Shown here piece after piece: positions 41,561 through 51,279 of a DNA stretch of 64,000 nt. A model generated the notes under the pieces. It searched no databases, was not told where the DNA came from, and was given only the letters and a program-made list of their open reading frames with translations. Position numbers and translations under genes: made by a program. The stretch lies in NCBI RefSeq assembly GCF_902833145.1, contig NZ_CADFEN010000015.1, positions 97,481-161,480 of the forward strand, in the 5' to 3' direction. Every line of letters begins with the position of its first letter. Position 1 is the first letter of the stretch. This stretch comes from Burkholderia sp. BCC0506. GTDB taxonomy: Bacteria; Pseudomonadota; Gammaproteobacteria; Burkholderiales; Burkholderiaceae.

Positions 41561-42173
41561 GACATACCCCTCTTTCTTCTTTTTGAAGTGGCATTCGCCG
41601 CCATTCGGCGAATTCGCGTTCCGCGGTGGGCAAATAATCCGAAGGAGCGTGCGGCGGCTCTGGCTGCGTGTCGCGCCAATCGTGTTTCGTTACACCGAGG
41701 ATGGGCGGAGTCTACTGATTCGAGTGGCCGTCGATTATCGAGAAATGGGAAACTGTAATGATGCGAACCGTAATGCGTGGTATTTTTGATTTGTGTGGTT
41801 GATCGAACCGAACGCCATGGCCGGTGCGGGTTTGAGGGCGGTGTGTTAAAAGCGGAAAGGGTGGCCGGGGTAGGTGGGATAGCGCACGGTTCCGGCGGAT
41901 GAGATGCACTAAAATGCGGCTCGAGGATTATGTTTTAATTGCTGGCTGTTTTGTTTGTCTCGGATTTTATTTATTTTCGCTTGTAAATTAATAAAATCAA
42001 GCGAATGTTGCGTGACATCGATCGGTTGCATCGGGCAATGCCCAAAATGAAACCGTATTGACTGCAGCGACGCGATTTGCGCGGATGGCGGGCGCTGTCG
42101 ACGGTGCCGGATGAAGTTCGCGCGGCAGGCAGGAAACGAGCGGAAAGCGGGCGCTGCCGATGCCGCGCCGGCG
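41561..42173. other. AT-rich 613-base intergenic region upstream of the autotransporter
   Basis: No gene is visible. The part at 41880-42010 is markedly AT-rich compared with the rest of the window. It contains an inverted repeat, TTCGCTTG at 41976-41983 and CAAGCGAA at 41998-42005, around an AT-only loop. The region should hold the autotransporter promoter on the minus strand, but I could not assign -35/-10 elements with confidence. Low-GC upstream DNA is typical of genes silenced by H-NS-like proteins or gained by transfer. Confidence 0.6.
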
Positions 42174-43088
42174 TCAGAAATCGATCGCGTCGTCGGAATC
42201 GCCGTCGGCCGCGGTGGCGAGCGCTTCGCGAACCGCCGTGCGCGGCGCGGACGCCGACGCGTCGAGCGACGGGTTGCGCAGCTTCTCGAGCACGCGCTCG
42301 GGCACCGGGATCTGCATCCGCGCGGCGACGTCGCCGCACTGGAACATGATCAGCTCGCCCGGCTCGAATGCGGTCCACACTTCGTTGTCGGTGAGCGGCT
42401 GCGTCGCGATCACCGCGACGCGATCCTCGGGCGTCGTGTATTTCGCGAAGTCGATCGACAGGTCTTCGTCGACGAGATGCGCGGTCGAGAACGGCCAGCG
42501 CCGCACGAGGTAATGCAGCCGTGTCGAGCAGTGCGCGAAGAGCGCCTGGCCGTTCGACATCAGGAAATTGAACACGCCGTGATCGGTGATGCCGCGCGTC
42601 AGCTCGCCGACTCGCTCGAACAGCTCCGGCAGCGGCGGCTGCGCACCGGGAAAGGCCTCGCGCAGCCCCTGCATCAGCACGCAGAACGCCCGTTCGCTGT
42701 CGGTCGTGCCGACCGGATGGTAGACGCTGCCGTCCATGTCGGGCGCGTAGTCCTGCAGGTCGCCGTTATGCGCGAAGATCCAGTGCCGGCCCCACAGCTC
42801 GCGCATGAACGGATGGCTGTTCTCGAGCAGGATGTGCCCTTGCGTCGCCTTGCGGATGTGCGCGATCGTGTTCTTCGACTTGATCGGGTAGCGCTTCACC
42901 ATTTCGGCGATCGGCGACGTGGCCGAGGCCTGGTGATCGATGAAGAGGCGGCAGGCCTTGTCCTCGAAGAACGCGATGCCCCAGCCGTCGGCATGGTGAT
43001 CGGTGAGCCCGCCCCGGGCCGCGAAACCTGTGAAGGAGAATGTGACGTCCGTCGGCGCGGCGCAGTTCATTCCTAGGAGTTGGCACAT
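42174..43088 (-). CDS. Class II glutamine amidotransferase (YafJ-like)
   Basis: This 304-residue protein has an N-terminal nucleophile hydrolase domain of the GATase_4 type. The catalytic cysteine is residue 2 (MCQLLGM). Other conserved features are DHHADGWGIAFF near residue 33, the AHIRKATQG segment near residue 75 and FAHNGDLQDY near residue 107. The family member YafJ in E. coli has no settled reaction, so the ammonia acceptor is unknown. It is divergent from pyrC. The last 20 residues are acidic. Confidence 0.88.
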   Translation of the reverse strand: MCQLLGMNCAAPTDVTFSFTGFAARGGLTDHHADGWGIAFFEDKACRLFIDHQASATSPIAEMVKRYPIKSKNTIAHIRKATQGHILLENSHPFMRELWGRHWIFAHNGDLQDYAPDMDGSVYHPVGTTDSERAFCVLMQGLREAFPGAQPPLPELFERVGELTRGITDHGVFNFLMSNGQALFAHCSTRLHYLVRRWPFSTAHLVDEDLSIDFAKYTTPEDRVAVIATQPLTDNEVWTAFEPGELIMFQCGDVAARMQIPVPERVLEKLRNPSLDASASAPRTAVREALATAADGDSDDAIDF

Positions 43089-43141
43089 TTTACGTGGGGC
43101 GGCAGGCTGAAGCAGGGGGTAACGAACCGGGCGAACCCCGG

Positions 43142-43147
43142 TACAAT
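43142..43147 (+). promoter_or_regulatory. Likely -10 box of pyrC
   Basis: TACAAT in the context GTACAATGCGGC, about 150 bases before the chosen pyrC start. Its surroundings are nearly identical to the bamE element. Confidence 0.5.
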
Positions 43148-43293
43148 GCGGCTTCTAGCATATCACCGAGCCCTGAGCGGTAAAAAGCGGATTCCGCTGG
43201 CCCAAGGCCCCGTGTTGCGGTTTGCCGTCAGTCGGCCCGCGCACGCGCGTTCCGGCCCCGCCGATGGCAAGCCCGTTCCTCACGACGCCTCCT

Positions 43294-44358
43294 ATGACTG
43301 CCTCGAACGCTTCTTCCCCGGCGACGCTTTCGCTCGCCCGTCCCGACGACTGGCACCTGCACCTGCGCGACGGCGACATGCTCGCCGCCGTGCTGCCGCA
43401 CACCGCCCGCCAGTTCGGCCGCGCCATCGTCATGCCGAACCTGAAGCCGCCGGTCACGACCACCGCGCACGCGCAGGCCTATCGCGAGCGCATCCTCGCC
43501 GCGCTGCCGGCCGGGATGACGTTCGAACCGCTGATGACGCTGTACCTGACCGACAACACGCCGCCCGACGAAATCCGCCGCGCGCGCGAAAGCGGCTTCG
43601 TGCGCGGCGTGAAGCTGTATCCGGCAGGCGCCACGACGAATTCGGACCACGGCGTCACCGATCTCGCGAAATGCGCGAAGACGCTCGAGGCGATGCAGGA
43701 AACCGGCATGCCGCTGCTCGTGCACGGCGAGGTGACCGATGCGTCGATCGACCTGTTCGACCGCGAGAAGGTGTTCATCGACCGCGTGATGACGCCGCTG
43801 CGCCGCGATTTCCCGGGCCTGAAGGTCGTGTTCGAGCACATCACGACGAAGGATGCGGCCGACTACGTGCGCGATGCCGACGCGGCGCCCGGCCTGCTCG
43901 GCGCGACGATCACCGCGCATCACCTGCTGTACAACCGCAACGCGCTGTTCGTCGGCGGGATTCGTCCGCACTACTACTGTCTGCCGGTGCTGAAGCGCGA
44001 GACGCATCGCGTGGCGCTGGTCGAGGCCGCGACATCGGGCAACCCGCGCTTCTTCCTCGGCACCGACAGCGCGCCGCATGCGCGCGACGCGAAGGAAACC
44101 GCGTGCGGCTGCGCGGGCTGCTACACGGCGCTGCACGCGCTCGAACTGTACGCGGAAGCGTTCGACACGGCCGGCGCGCTCGACAAGCTGGAAGGGTTCG
44201 CGAGCTTCTTCGGCGCCGACTTCTACGGGCTGCCGCGCAGCGCCGAGACGGTCACGCTGCGCCGCGAGGCGTGGGAACTGCCGCGCGAGATCTTCGCGGG
44301 CGATACGCCGGTCGTGCCGCTGCGCGGCGGGGAGACGATCGGCTGGAAACTCGCGTGA
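43294..44358 (+). CDS. pyrC: Dihydroorotase
   Basis: This 354-residue zinc amidohydrolase of pyrimidine synthesis cyclises carbamoyl aspartate to dihydroorotate. Metal ligands are visible in [11 protein letters not shown] near residue 18, the carboxylated lysine in [13 protein letters not shown] near residue 106, HGEVTD near residue 145 and [10 protein letters not shown] near residue 210. The catalytic aspartate lies in [11 protein letters not shown] near residue 255. This is the short E. coli-type class. The start is uncertain: ATG 43294 (MTASNAS) fits family length, but ATG 43264 is in frame and neither has a clear ribosome-binding site. The stop overlaps the next gene's GTG. Confidence 0.94.
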   Translation: MTASNASSPATLSLARPDDWHLHLRDGDMLAAVLPHTARQFGRAIVMPNLKPPVTTTAHAQAYRERILAALPAGMTFEPLMTLYLTDNTPPDEIRRARESGFVRGVKLYPAGATTNSDHGVTDLAKCAKTLEAMQETGMPLLVHGEVTDASIDLFDREKVFIDRVMTPLRRDFPGLKVVFEHITTKDAADYVRDADAAPGLLGATITAHHLLYNRNALFVGGIRPHYYCLPVLKRETHRVALVEAATSGNPRFFLGTDSAPHARDAKETACGCAGCYTALHALELYAEAFDTAGALDKLEGFASFFGADFYGLPRSAETVTLRREAWELPREIFAGDTPVVPLRGGETIGWKLA

Positions 44359-45233
44359 CCGGTGCGCCGCCGCGCGAATCCGGCCGTGCGGCCGGTCGTG
44401 CGTCGGCGGATTTCGCGCGGATCGACTGGTCCGCGCCGTGGCTCGCGCCTTACGCGGCGCCGGGCCGTGAGTGGCAGGCGGCCGCCCGGGCGGGCGAGGC
44501 CGTGTGGCTCGATGCGTTGACCGGCGCGTTGCGCGACGGCGATCGGGTCACCGGTCGCGGCAGGCCGCTGCGCTTCGTCCCGCAGGCCGAGCTGCCGCCC
44601 GGCGTCGCGTACGAGACCCATATCGCGGACACCGGCTGCGTGCCGACCCGCCACAATCTTCACGACTTCTTCAATGCGCTCGTCTGGTTCGCGTACCCGC
44701 GCACCAAGGCCGCGCTGAACGCGCGCCAGGCCGCCGCGATCGACGCGGCGGGCGGCGTCGGCCCCGTGCGCGGCGCATTGCGCGATGCGTTGACGTTGTT
44801 CGACGAGAACGCCGCGCTGTTCGTGACCGCCGAGCGCGCGCTCGCCGACGCGCTGCGCGGCTTCGACTGGCCGCGGCTGTTGATCGCCGCGCGCGACGCG
44901 TGGGGCACGCGCTGCGAGGCGCGGCTCGTCGGCCATGCGCTGCTCGAACAGCTGGTCGCCCCCTACAAGTCCTGCACCGCGCACGCGTGGATCGTCGAAG
45001 TGAGCGCCGACTATTTTTCATGGCCCGATGCGCAACGGATCGCGCACGTCGACGCGCGAATCGCCGCCGAACTCGCGACGCGCGCGCTGACGAGCCGCGA
45101 TTTCGCGCCGTTGCCGGTGCTCGGCGTGCCGGGCTGGTGCGCGGCGAACGCCGACGCCGCGTTCTACGACGACACGGCCGTGTTTCGCCGCGGCCGCCGC
45201 TCGCGCGCTGCCGACGGCGGCGCGCAGTGCTAG
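44355..45233 (+). CDS. DUF3025 domain protein
   Basis: This protein of unknown function (292 residues) contains the DUF3025 region over most of its length, with the family segments [36 protein letters not shown] (near residues 95-130) and [20 protein letters not shown] near residue 200. No membrane helix or signal peptide is visible. The start is GTG 44355, which overlaps the pyrC stop (GTGA), so it is translationally coupled to pyrC. Its stop codon (TAG) forms part of the likely rnpB -10 box. Confidence 0.85.
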   Translation: MTGAPPRESGRAAGRASADFARIDWSAPWLAPYAAPGREWQAAARAGEAVWLDALTGALRDGDRVTGRGRPLRFVPQAELPPGVAYETHIADTGCVPTRHNLHDFFNALVWFAYPRTKAALNARQAAAIDAAGGVGPVRGALRDALTLFDENAALFVTAERALADALRGFDWPRLLIAARDAWGTRCEARLVGHALLEQLVAPYKSCTAHAWIVEVSADYFSWPDAQRIAHVDARIAAELATRALTSRDFAPLPVLGVPGWCAANADAAFYDDTAVFRRGRRSRAADGGAQC

Positions 45234-45236
45234 AAT
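45231..45236 (+). promoter_or_regulatory. -10 box of rnpB overlapping the DUF3025 stop
   Basis: TAGAAT, with CTGCCG at 45208-45213 as a weak -35 at 17-base spacing. The first three bases are the TAG stop of the preceding gene. The distance to the mature RNA 5' end (45246) fits a transcription start. Confidence 0.6.
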
Positions 45237-45245
45237 GCGCGTCGC

Positions 45246-45653
<408 letters not shown>

Positions 45654-45666
45654 GCCGTTCGAATGC

Positions 45667-45705
45667 GAAAGGGCCGGCGTCTCCGTGCGGAGCGCCGGCC
45701 CTTTT
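45667..45705 (+). terminator. Terminator of rnpB
   Basis: AAAGGGCCGGCG at 45667-45678 pairs with CGCCGGCCCTTT at 45692-45703, and the T-run continues to 45705. It also separates rnpB from the convergent osmC-family gene. Confidence 0.88.
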
Positions 45706-45724
45706 TCATGCGCGCGTCGTGCGC

Positions 45725-46147
45725 TCAGGCGGCGACGATGTCGAACGAATGCGTGAGTTCGGCCGTCTTCGCGATCATGATCGACGCGGAGCAGTACTTG
45801 TCGTGCGACAGGTTGATCGCGCGCTCGACCGTGGCCGGGTTCAGGTTGCGCCCGGTGACCGTGAAGTGGAAATGCACCTTCGTGAACACCTTCGGATCTT
45901 CGCTCGCGCGCTCGGCCTTCAGCGTAACCGAGCAGCCGGTCACTTCCTGGCGGCTCTTCTTCAGGATCAGCACGACGTCATAGGCCGTGCAGCCGCCGGT
46001 GCCGAGCAGCACCATTTCCATCGGACGCGGCGCGAGGTTGTGGCCGCCGCCTTCCGGCGCGCCATCCATCGTGACGAGATGCCCGCTGCCGGTCTCGGCG
46101 GAAAACGCCATGCCGTCCTGGCCCATCCAGCTTACTTTGCATTCCAT
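45725..46147 (-). CDS. OsmC-family protein
   Basis: This 140-residue protein has the OsmC/Ohr fold. The two redox cysteines are in GTGGCTAYDVVLIL near residue 60 and DKYCSASIMI near residue 122. Family members reduce organic or fatty-acid hydroperoxides, or act as YhfA-type proteins; the sequence fits the YhfA-like group better than Ohr. The start MECKVSWMGQ at 46147 was chosen over an Arg-rich 14-residue extension. It is a single gene. Confidence 0.88.
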   Translation of the reverse strand: MECKVSWMGQDGMAFSAETGSGHLVTMDGAPEGGGHNLAPRPMEMVLLGTGGCTAYDVVLILKKSRQEVTGCSVTLKAERASEDPKVFTKVHFHFTVTGRNLNPATVERAINLSHDKYCSASIMIAKTAELTHSFDIVAA

Positions 46148-46427
46148 GCTTGCACTCCAGCGTTGCCTGATTCGAATTCGATCCGGCATTGTAGCCCGCG
46201 GCGCAACGGTCGGCTGATGCGCTGCACGACGTGCAACGCCGGTGCCGCGCGAGCGGGGTGGCGAGCGGCGATTTCCCTGCTTGATTTAGGGGTTTTGCTC
46301 TAGGAAGGGGCGTTTTGGAGTCGTGTCGGAAGAATCTATGTTGTTGAATTTAAACGGGAATTTGTTTTGGCGTGCTCGCCTGCTGGGATCCCATATCGTG
46401 GGATTGGATTTCGTAATGCAAATTTTC

Positions 46428-46456
46428 TTGTGAAGTCGGCGGGGTATTCGTATAAT
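46428..46456 (+). promoter_or_regulatory. Strong promoter of a candidate small RNA
   Basis: TTGTGA at 46428-46433 and a perfect TATAAT at 46451-46456 are spaced by exactly 17 bases. No start codon with a ribosome-binding site or recognisable reading frame follows before the terminator. Confidence 0.75.
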
Positions 46457-46462
46457 GAGATC

Positions 46463-46554
46463 CATTGGTTGTCGCGCTGCGGCAACCTCCGAATGTCTCC
46501 TCCACCCTCCTCCTAAGGTGGATTAAGCCCGAACCAGCCGTTCGGGCTTTTTTT
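46463..46554 (+). ncRNA. Candidate small regulatory RNA with anti-Shine-Dalgarno loop
   Basis: Transcription should start near 46463 and end at the T-run at 46554, giving about 92 bases with three hairpins. The first is 46467-46475 with 46479-46487 (9 bp, one G-U). The second is CCACC at 46502-46506 with GGTGG at 46517-46521, enclosing a loop that reads CTCCTCCTAA. The third is a terminator, AAGCCCGAAC at 46525-46534 with GTTCGGGCTT at 46540-46549, followed by T residues. Further C/U-rich tracts, ACCTCC and TCTCCTCC, lie between hairpins. These tracts are complementary to Shine-Dalgarno sequences. The layout recalls CUCCUCCC-loop RNAs of alphaproteobacteria such as CcsR, but I could not search for homologues. 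Confidence 0.7.
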
Positions 46555-46599
46555 CGTCCCATGCAAGCATCGGCAGCCGATTTGGGCGCGCCGACACCG

Positions 46600-46905
46600 T
46601 CATGCGGGCTGGCGCGCGCCTGGCTGCGACGTCGCGTCGGGCGGCATGCCGCGCGAGCCCGCGTCGGGCGCCGGCGCGGGGACGGCCGACGCATGGCCAT
46701 GGCCGCGTGCGCAGAAGTGGCGCACGCGTTCGCGCACCGCGCGCAGGCGCGCGACGCGGTCTTCGGCATGGGCGGTTCGGGCGTCGGCGATGCGCGCGTC
46801 GAGTGCGTCGAGCTTGGCTTCGCAGCCGGAGCGGGCGGCGACGGCGGGCGCCGCGGCGGCCAGCAAGGCGGCCGCGAGGCAGGGTGCAAGGCGTTGTTTC
46901 ATCAT
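46600..46905 (-). CDS. DUF1090-family small secreted protein
   Basis: This 101-residue protein has a signal peptide (cleavage near residue 24, after APAVAA). The conserved DUF1090 core follows, with GCEAKLDALDARIADART and RVARLRAVRERVRHFC and its cysteine pair (about residues 27-66). The C-terminal third is Pro/Gly/Ala-rich and not conserved. The E. coli relative YqjC is periplasmic and of unknown function. The gene lies between the candidate small RNA and the rplM promoter and is transcribed towards the RNA. Confidence 0.75.
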   Translation of the reverse strand: MMKQRLAPCLAAALLAAAAPAVAARSGCEAKLDALDARIADARTAHAEDRVARLRAVRERVRHFCARGHGHASAVPAPAPDAGSRGMPPDATSQPGARQPA

Positions 46906-47065
46906 GCTGGATTGTTGTTTTTCGGGTTCGGCCGGTCGGGCGCGGCAAGGTCATGTACCGCGCGTCGATGGGTGCTCCCGCCGGCGCTCGGTTCGCCTGG
47001 CTTGTCGGGGCACGATCGAATTTTGGCCCATTTCGGCCGCCGCGAACACGGGACGTGGATTCTCT

Positions 47066-47095
47066 TTGACCACGCAGCCGTATTTCCTTTATAAT
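47066..47095 (+). promoter_or_regulatory. Promoter and leader of rplM-rpsI
   Basis: TTGACC at 47066-47071 and a perfect TATAAT at 47090-47095 (18-base spacing) form a strong promoter. The leader of about 115 bases starts with a hairpin, TTTTCCG at 47103-47109 pairing with CGGAAAA at 47122-47128. It may take part in ribosomal-protein autoregulation, but I could not match it to a known leader. Confidence 0.8.
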
Positions 47096-47216
47096 TCAGG
47101 GCTTTTCCGCATTCATGCCCACGGAAAAAGAACAGGGAGAGCCTGCACCGCGCCTCGAAGCGCACACAGACAAGCAGGAAGAACACATCGGGCAAAGCAA
47201 TTTTTTTGGATCGATC

Positions 47217-47645
47217 ATGAAGACGTTTTCCGCAAAAGCCCATGAGGTGACGCGCGAATGGTACGTGATTGACGCGACGGATAAGGTTCTCGGCCGTGTT
47301 GCCAGCGAAGTGGCACGCCGTCTGCGCGGCAAGCACAAGCCTGAGTTCACCCCGCACGTCGACACTGGTGATTTCATCATCATCATCAACGCGAGCAAGT
47401 TGAAGGTCACGGGCAACAAGACGCTGGACAAGAAGTACTACCGTCACTCGGGCTACCCGGGCGGTATCTATGAAACGACGTTCGGCAAGATGCAGGAACG
47501 CTTCCCGGGCCGCGCGCTCGAGAAGGCGGTCAAGGGCATGCTGCCGAAGGGCCCGCTCGGCTACGCGATGATCAAGAAGCTGAAGGTCTACGCAGAAGCG
47601 ACGCATCCGCACTCGGCTCAACAGCCGAAGGCGCTCGAGATCTAA
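47217..47645 (+). CDS. rplM: 50S ribosomal protein L13
   Basis: This 142-residue large-subunit protein binds early during 50S assembly. Recognisable segments are [29 protein letters not shown] (near residues 12-40), [25 protein letters not shown] and [12 protein letters not shown] 47217 ([10 protein letters not shown]) gives the family start; the reading frame is open upstream to 47115, but that stretch is the RNA leader. rpsI follows 11 bases after its stop. Confidence 0.98.
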
Positions 47646-47656
47646 GGGGAGCCCAC

Positions 47657-48049
47657 ATGATCGGTAACTGGAACTACGGTACGGGCCGCCGCAAGAGCGC
47701 AGTCGCACGTGTCTTCATCAAGGCTGGCAAGGGCGACATCATCGTCAACGGCAAGCCCATCGCTGACTACTTCTCGCGCGAAACGTCGCTGATGATCGTG
47801 CGCCAACCGCTGGAACTCACGAACCACGGCCAGACGTTCGACATCAAGGTCAACGTCAACGGCGGCGGCGAAACGGGTCAGGCAGGCGCAGTGCGCCACG
47901 GCATCACCCGTGCACTGATCGACTACGATGCGACGCTGAAGCCGTCGCTGTCGAACGCAGGCTTCGTCACGCGCGATGCGCGTGAAGTCGAGCGTAAGAA
48001 GGTCGGTCTGCGCAAGGCACGCCGCGCAAAGCAGTTCTCGAAGCGTTAA
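47657..48049 (+). CDS. rpsI: 30S ribosomal protein S9
   Basis: This 130-residue small-subunit protein has a C-terminal tail that reaches the P-site tRNA. The family pattern is clear: [14 protein letters not shown] near residue 8, [18 protein letters not shown] near residue 65, and the basic tail [18 protein letters not shown]. It is cotranscribed with rplM and followed by a strong terminator. Confidence 0.98.
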   Translation: MIGNWNYGTGRRKSAVARVFIKAGKGDIIVNGKPIADYFSRETSLMIVRQPLELTNHGQTFDIKVNVNGGGETGQAGAVRHGITRALIDYDATLKPSLSNAGFVTRDAREVERKKVGLRKARRAKQFSKR

Positions 48050-48091
48050 TTCCGCTTCATGGCCTCGCCGCTTTCGGGCGGCGTCCGCCGG

Positions 48092-48125
48092 AAAAACCGC
48101 CAGCTTTCACGCTGGCGGTTTTTTT
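48092..48125 (+). terminator. Terminator of rplM-rpsI
   Basis: AAAAACCGCCAGC at 48092-48104 pairs with GCTGGCGGTTTTT at 48111-48123 (13 bp, TTTCAC loop), with the T-run continuing to 48125. Confidence 0.93.
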
Positions 48126-48232
48126 ATGCCCGCTTCCCGGCCGCCGCCGCGGCCGCCCGTGCGGGCGCGCTTGATGAAATCGACAAGAACCTATTGATTT
48201 CATGGACTTCAGCACGATCTTCTGATCGGCCC

Positions 48233-48238
48233 TACAAT
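48233..48238 (+). promoter_or_regulatory. Likely -10 box of erpA
   Basis: TACAAT (context CCTACAATAGCGG) lies 29 bases before the erpA ATG, giving a short leader. The -35 region is weak, which would suit activation by a factor that I cannot identify. Confidence 0.5.
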
Positions 48239-48266
48239 AGCGGCTAAAGCTTTTTGGAGAGTTCGA

Positions 48267-48638
48267 ATGAACGCTGTTACCGAATCCGCAGCAACGACGA
48301 CCGATATGCCGATGCCGTTCGTCTTCACCGACGCCGCGGCCGACAAGGTCAAGCAACTGATCGACGAAGAGGGCAATCCCGACCTGAAGCTGCGCGTGTT
48401 CGTGCAGGGTGGCGGCTGTTCCGGCTTCCAGTACGGCTTCACGTTCGACGAGGAAGTCAACGAGGACGACACCGTGATGGACAAGAACGGCGTCCAGCTC
48501 CTGATCGACTCGATGAGCTACCAGTACCTGGTCGGCGCCGAGATCGACTACAAGGACGACCTCAACGGCGCCCAGTTCGTGATCAAGAACCCGAACGCGA
48601 CCACCACCTGCGGGTGCGGTTCGTCGTTCTCGGTCTGA
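48267..48638 (+). CDS. erpA: Iron-sulfur cluster insertion protein ErpA
   Basis: This 123-residue A-type carrier delivers Fe-S clusters to apoproteins such as those of isoprenoid synthesis and respiration. The three conserved cysteines lie in [11 protein letters not shown] near residue 50 and [11 protein letters not shown] at the C-terminus. The [18 protein letters not shown] start of the fold is typical. It is a single gene between two strong terminators. Confidence 0.95.
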   Translation: MNAVTESAATTTDMPMPFVFTDAAADKVKQLIDEEGNPDLKLRVFVQGGGCSGFQYGFTFDEEVNEDDTVMDKNGVQLLIDSMSYQYLVGAEIDYKDDLNGAQFVIKNPNATTTCGCGSSFSV

Positions 48639-48670
48639 GCGCACATCAGATCCACGCCGGTTCGCCGGAA

Positions 48671-48703
48671 TGAAAAAACGGGGCTTCATGCCCCGTTTTT
48701 TCA
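48671..48703. terminator. Bidirectional terminator between erpA and anmK
   Basis: TGAAAAAACGGGGC at 48671-48684 pairs with GCCCCGTTTTTTCA at 48690-48703 (14 bp, TTCAT loop), with runs of A and T on either side. Confidence 0.92.
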
Positions 48704-48746
48704 TGCGCATTCATCCTTCCACACCCGCCGCGCGGCGGGTATCGCC

Positions 48747-49895
48747 TCAACGCGGATAGAGCGCGCCGAGCACGCGATTGCCGGCTGCGCCGGTGACCGT
48801 CGCGAGATTGCCCGGCTGGCGCGCGGTGAAGCGGTACGCGAGCCACGCGAACGCGAGCGCTTCGACTTGCTGCGGCGGCACGCCGAGCGCGGCCGTCGTC
48901 TCGACGGTGGCCGGCACGCCGGCCTCGCTCAGCGCGTGCCGGAGCGCGTCGAGCAGCACCGGATTGCGGGCGCCGCCGCCGCATACGAAGACGGCCTTGC
49001 AGCCCGGTGCGTGCTGCGCGATTTCGCGCGCCACCGATACGGCGGTGAGCGCGGTGAGCGTCGCCTGCACGTCCTCCGGCGCAACCTGCGGGAACGCGGC
49101 GAGCTTCGCATCGAGCCATGCGGGATTGAACAGGTCGCGCCCGGTGCTTTTCGGCGGCGGCGCGGTGAAATACGGTTCGTCGAGCAGCGCGTCGAGCAGC
49201 GGCGCGTGGAGGGTGCCGCGTGCGGCGAACTTCCCGCCGTCGTCGTACGGCTTGCCCAGATGGCGGGTCGCCCATGCATCGATCAGCGCGTTCGCGGGGC
49301 CGCAGTCGAAGCCGCGCACGTCGCCGCCGGCGCCGGGCAGGATCGTGATGTTGCTGATCCCGCCGAGATTGCAGACGACGCGCGTTTCGCCCGGCGCGCC
49401 GAATACCGTCGCATGGAAGGCCGGCGCGAGCGGCGCGCCGTGGCCGCCCGCGGCCACATCGCGGCTGCGGAAATCGGCGATCACGTCGACCTGGGTCAGC
49501 TCGGCGAGCAGTGCCGGGTTGTTGAGCTGGCGCGTATAGCCGCGCTCGGGGCGATGGCGCACCGTCTGGCCGTGCACGCCGATCGCGCGGATCTCGTCGC
49601 GCGACAGCCCGGCCGTGCGCTGCAATTCATGGCAGCACACCGCATAGCGTGTGACGAGCGCATTCGCCGCGAGCGATTCGCGGTCGATCTCGTTGTCGCC
49701 GGGCTGTTGCAGCGCGAACAGCGCATCGCGCAGCGATTGCGCGAAGCCGACGAATGCTTCGGCGAGCACGACCGGCGCGCGGCCGGCCTCGAAACGCACG
49801 GCGACGCCGTCGACGCCGTCCATGCTGGTTCCCGACATCAGCCCGAAGTAGATGCCGTCTGCCGGATCGGCATGCTGCGGCTGTCGTTGCGGCAC
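48747..49895 (-). CDS. anmK: Anhydro-N-acetylmuramic acid kinase
   Basis: This 382-residue kinase of cell-wall recycling opens the 1,6-anhydro ring of anhydro-MurNAc and phosphorylates it to MurNAc-6-phosphate. It has the actin-like ATPase fold with the N-terminal [18 protein letters not shown] (near residue 18), [11 protein letters not shown] near residue 108, [17 protein letters not shown] near residue 145, and [14 protein letters not shown] near residue 195. The start is GTG 49895, preceded by AGGAGAA. It is divergent from tyrS. Confidence 0.95.
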   Translation of the reverse strand: MPQRQPQHADPADGIYFGLMSGTSMDGVDGVAVRFEAGRAPVVLAEAFVGFAQSLRDALFALQQPGDNEIDRESLAANALVTRYAVCCHELQRTAGLSRDEIRAIGVHGQTVRHRPERGYTRQLNNPALLAELTQVDVIADFRSRDVAAGGHGAPLAPAFHATVFGAPGETRVVCNLGGISNITILPGAGGDVRGFDCGPANALIDAWATRHLGKPYDDGGKFAARGTLHAPLLDALLDEPYFTAPPPKSTGRDLFNPAWLDAKLAAFPQVAPEDVQATLTALTAVSVAREIAQHAPGCKAVFVCGGGARNPVLLDALRHALSEAGVPATVETTAALGVPPQQVEALAFAWLAYRFTARQPGNLATVTGAAGNRVLGALYPR

Positions 49896-50037
49896 GTTGG
49901 GTTCTCCTGGATCGTGCGGCGCGGGCCGGTGCCGCGCGCCTTGCGCCCGATTATCCGCGCAACGTGACGCGCCGTTAAGCGATGCGCGCGCAAGTTATGG
50001 GAAAATCCCTGTTTTTGCGACATTCTTCCTGGCACCG

Positions 50038-51279
50038 ATGAGCACCGAACCCAGTTCCAAGCCCGTTTTCCCGATCACCGACGAAGTCCGGCATGCGCTC
50101 GCCGTCACGAAGCGCGGCGTCGACGAGCTGCTGATCGAGGAAGAGTTCGCGCAGAAGCTCGCGCGCAGCGCAGCCACGGGCACGCCGCTGCGCATCAAGC
50201 TCGGCCTCGACCCGACCGCGCCGGATATCCACATCGGCCATACGGTCGTGCTGAACAAGATGCGTCAGTTGCAGGACCTCGGTCACACGGTGATCTTCCT
50301 GATCGGCGATTTCACGTCGCTGATCGGCGATCCGTCGGGCCGCAACGCGACGCGCCCGCCGCTCACGCGCGAGCAGATCGAATCGAATGCGAAGACCTAC
50401 TTCGAGCAGGCCGCGCTCGTGCTCGATCGCGACAAGACCGAGATCCGCTACAACAGCGAATGGTCGATGCCGCTCGGCGCGGACGGGATGATCAAGCTCG
50501 CGTCGCGCTACACGGTCGCGCGGATCCTCGAGCGCGAGGATTTCACGAAGCGCTTCCAGGGCGGCGTGCCGATCTCGATCCACGAATTCCTGTACCCGCT
50601 GATGCAGGGCTACGATTCGGTCGCGCTGAACGCCGATCTCGAACTCGGCGGCACCGACCAGAAGTTCAATCTGCTGGTCGGCCGCGAACTGCAGAAGCAG
50701 TACGGCCAGGAACAGCAGTGCATCCTGACGATGCCGCTGCTCGAAGGCCTCGACGGCGTCGAGAAGATGTCGAAGTCGAAGGGCAACTACGTCGGCATCA
50801 GCGAGAAGCCGACCGACATGTTCGGCAAGCTGATGAGCATCTCGGACACGCTGATGTGGCGTTACTTCGAACTGCTGTCGTTCCGCAGCCTCGACGAGAT
50901 CGTCGGCTTCAAGCGCGAGGCCGAAGGCGGCCGCAACCCGCGCGACTTCAAGGTGCTGCTCGCGCAGGAAATCGTCGCGCGCTTCCATTCGCAGGCCGAC
51001 GCCGAGCGCGCGCTCGAGGACTTCAACCACCGCGCGAAGGGTGGCGTGCCGGACGACATTCCGTCGGTCACGCTGGCCGGCGCGCCGCTGGCGATCGGTC
51101 AGTTGCTGAAGCAGGCCGGCCTCGTGCCGTCGACGAGCGAAGCGCTGCGCAACATCGAGCAGGGCGGCGTGAAGATCGACGGCGCAACCGTGTCGGACAA
51201 GGGCCTGAAGGTCGAGGCCGGCGAGTTCGTCGTGCAGGTCGGCAAGCGCCGCTTCGCGCGCGTCACGCTGACCGCATGA
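50038..51279 (+). CDS. tyrS: Tyrosyl-tRNA synthetase
   Basis: This 413-residue class I synthetase charges tRNA-Tyr. The HIGH motif appears as [19 protein letters not shown] near residue 60, the KMSKS loop as [12 protein letters not shown] near residue 242, and an S4-type RNA-binding domain ends the protein. Sequence and length fit the TyrS type found in betaproteobacteria. ATG 50038 ([11 protein letters not shown]) was chosen over a longer Arg/Cys-rich extension. The stop overlaps the dtd start (ATGA). Confidence 0.96.
   Translation: MSTEPSSKPVFPITDEVRHALAVTKRGVDELLIEEEFAQKLARSAATGTPLRIKLGLDPTAPDIHIGHTVVLNKMRQLQDLGHTVIFLIGDFTSLIGDPSGRNATRPPLTREQIESNAKTYFEQAALVLDRDKTEIRYNSEWSMPLGADGMIKLASRYTVARILEREDFTKRFQGGVPISIHEFLYPLMQGYDSVALNADLELGGTDQKFNLLVGRELQKQYGQEQQCILTMPLLEGLDGVEKMSKSKGNYVGISEKPTDMFGKLMSISDTLMWRYFELLSFRSLDEIVGFKREAEGGRNPRDFKVLLAQEIVARFHSQADAERALEDFNHRAKGGVPDDIPSVTLAGAPLAIGQLLKQAGLVPSTSEALRNIEQGGVKIDGATVSDKGLKVEAGEFVVQVGKRRFARVTLTA

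Noticed and set aside
41583-41789. Short open frames in the AT-rich region upstream of the autotransporter
   Set aside because: No ribosome-binding site, no domain, and atypical codon use; two overlapping frames are equally open, as expected by chance.
47115-47216. N-terminal extension of L13
   Set aside because: The extra 34 residues are not found in L13 proteins and the stretch is the promoter-proximal RNA leader.
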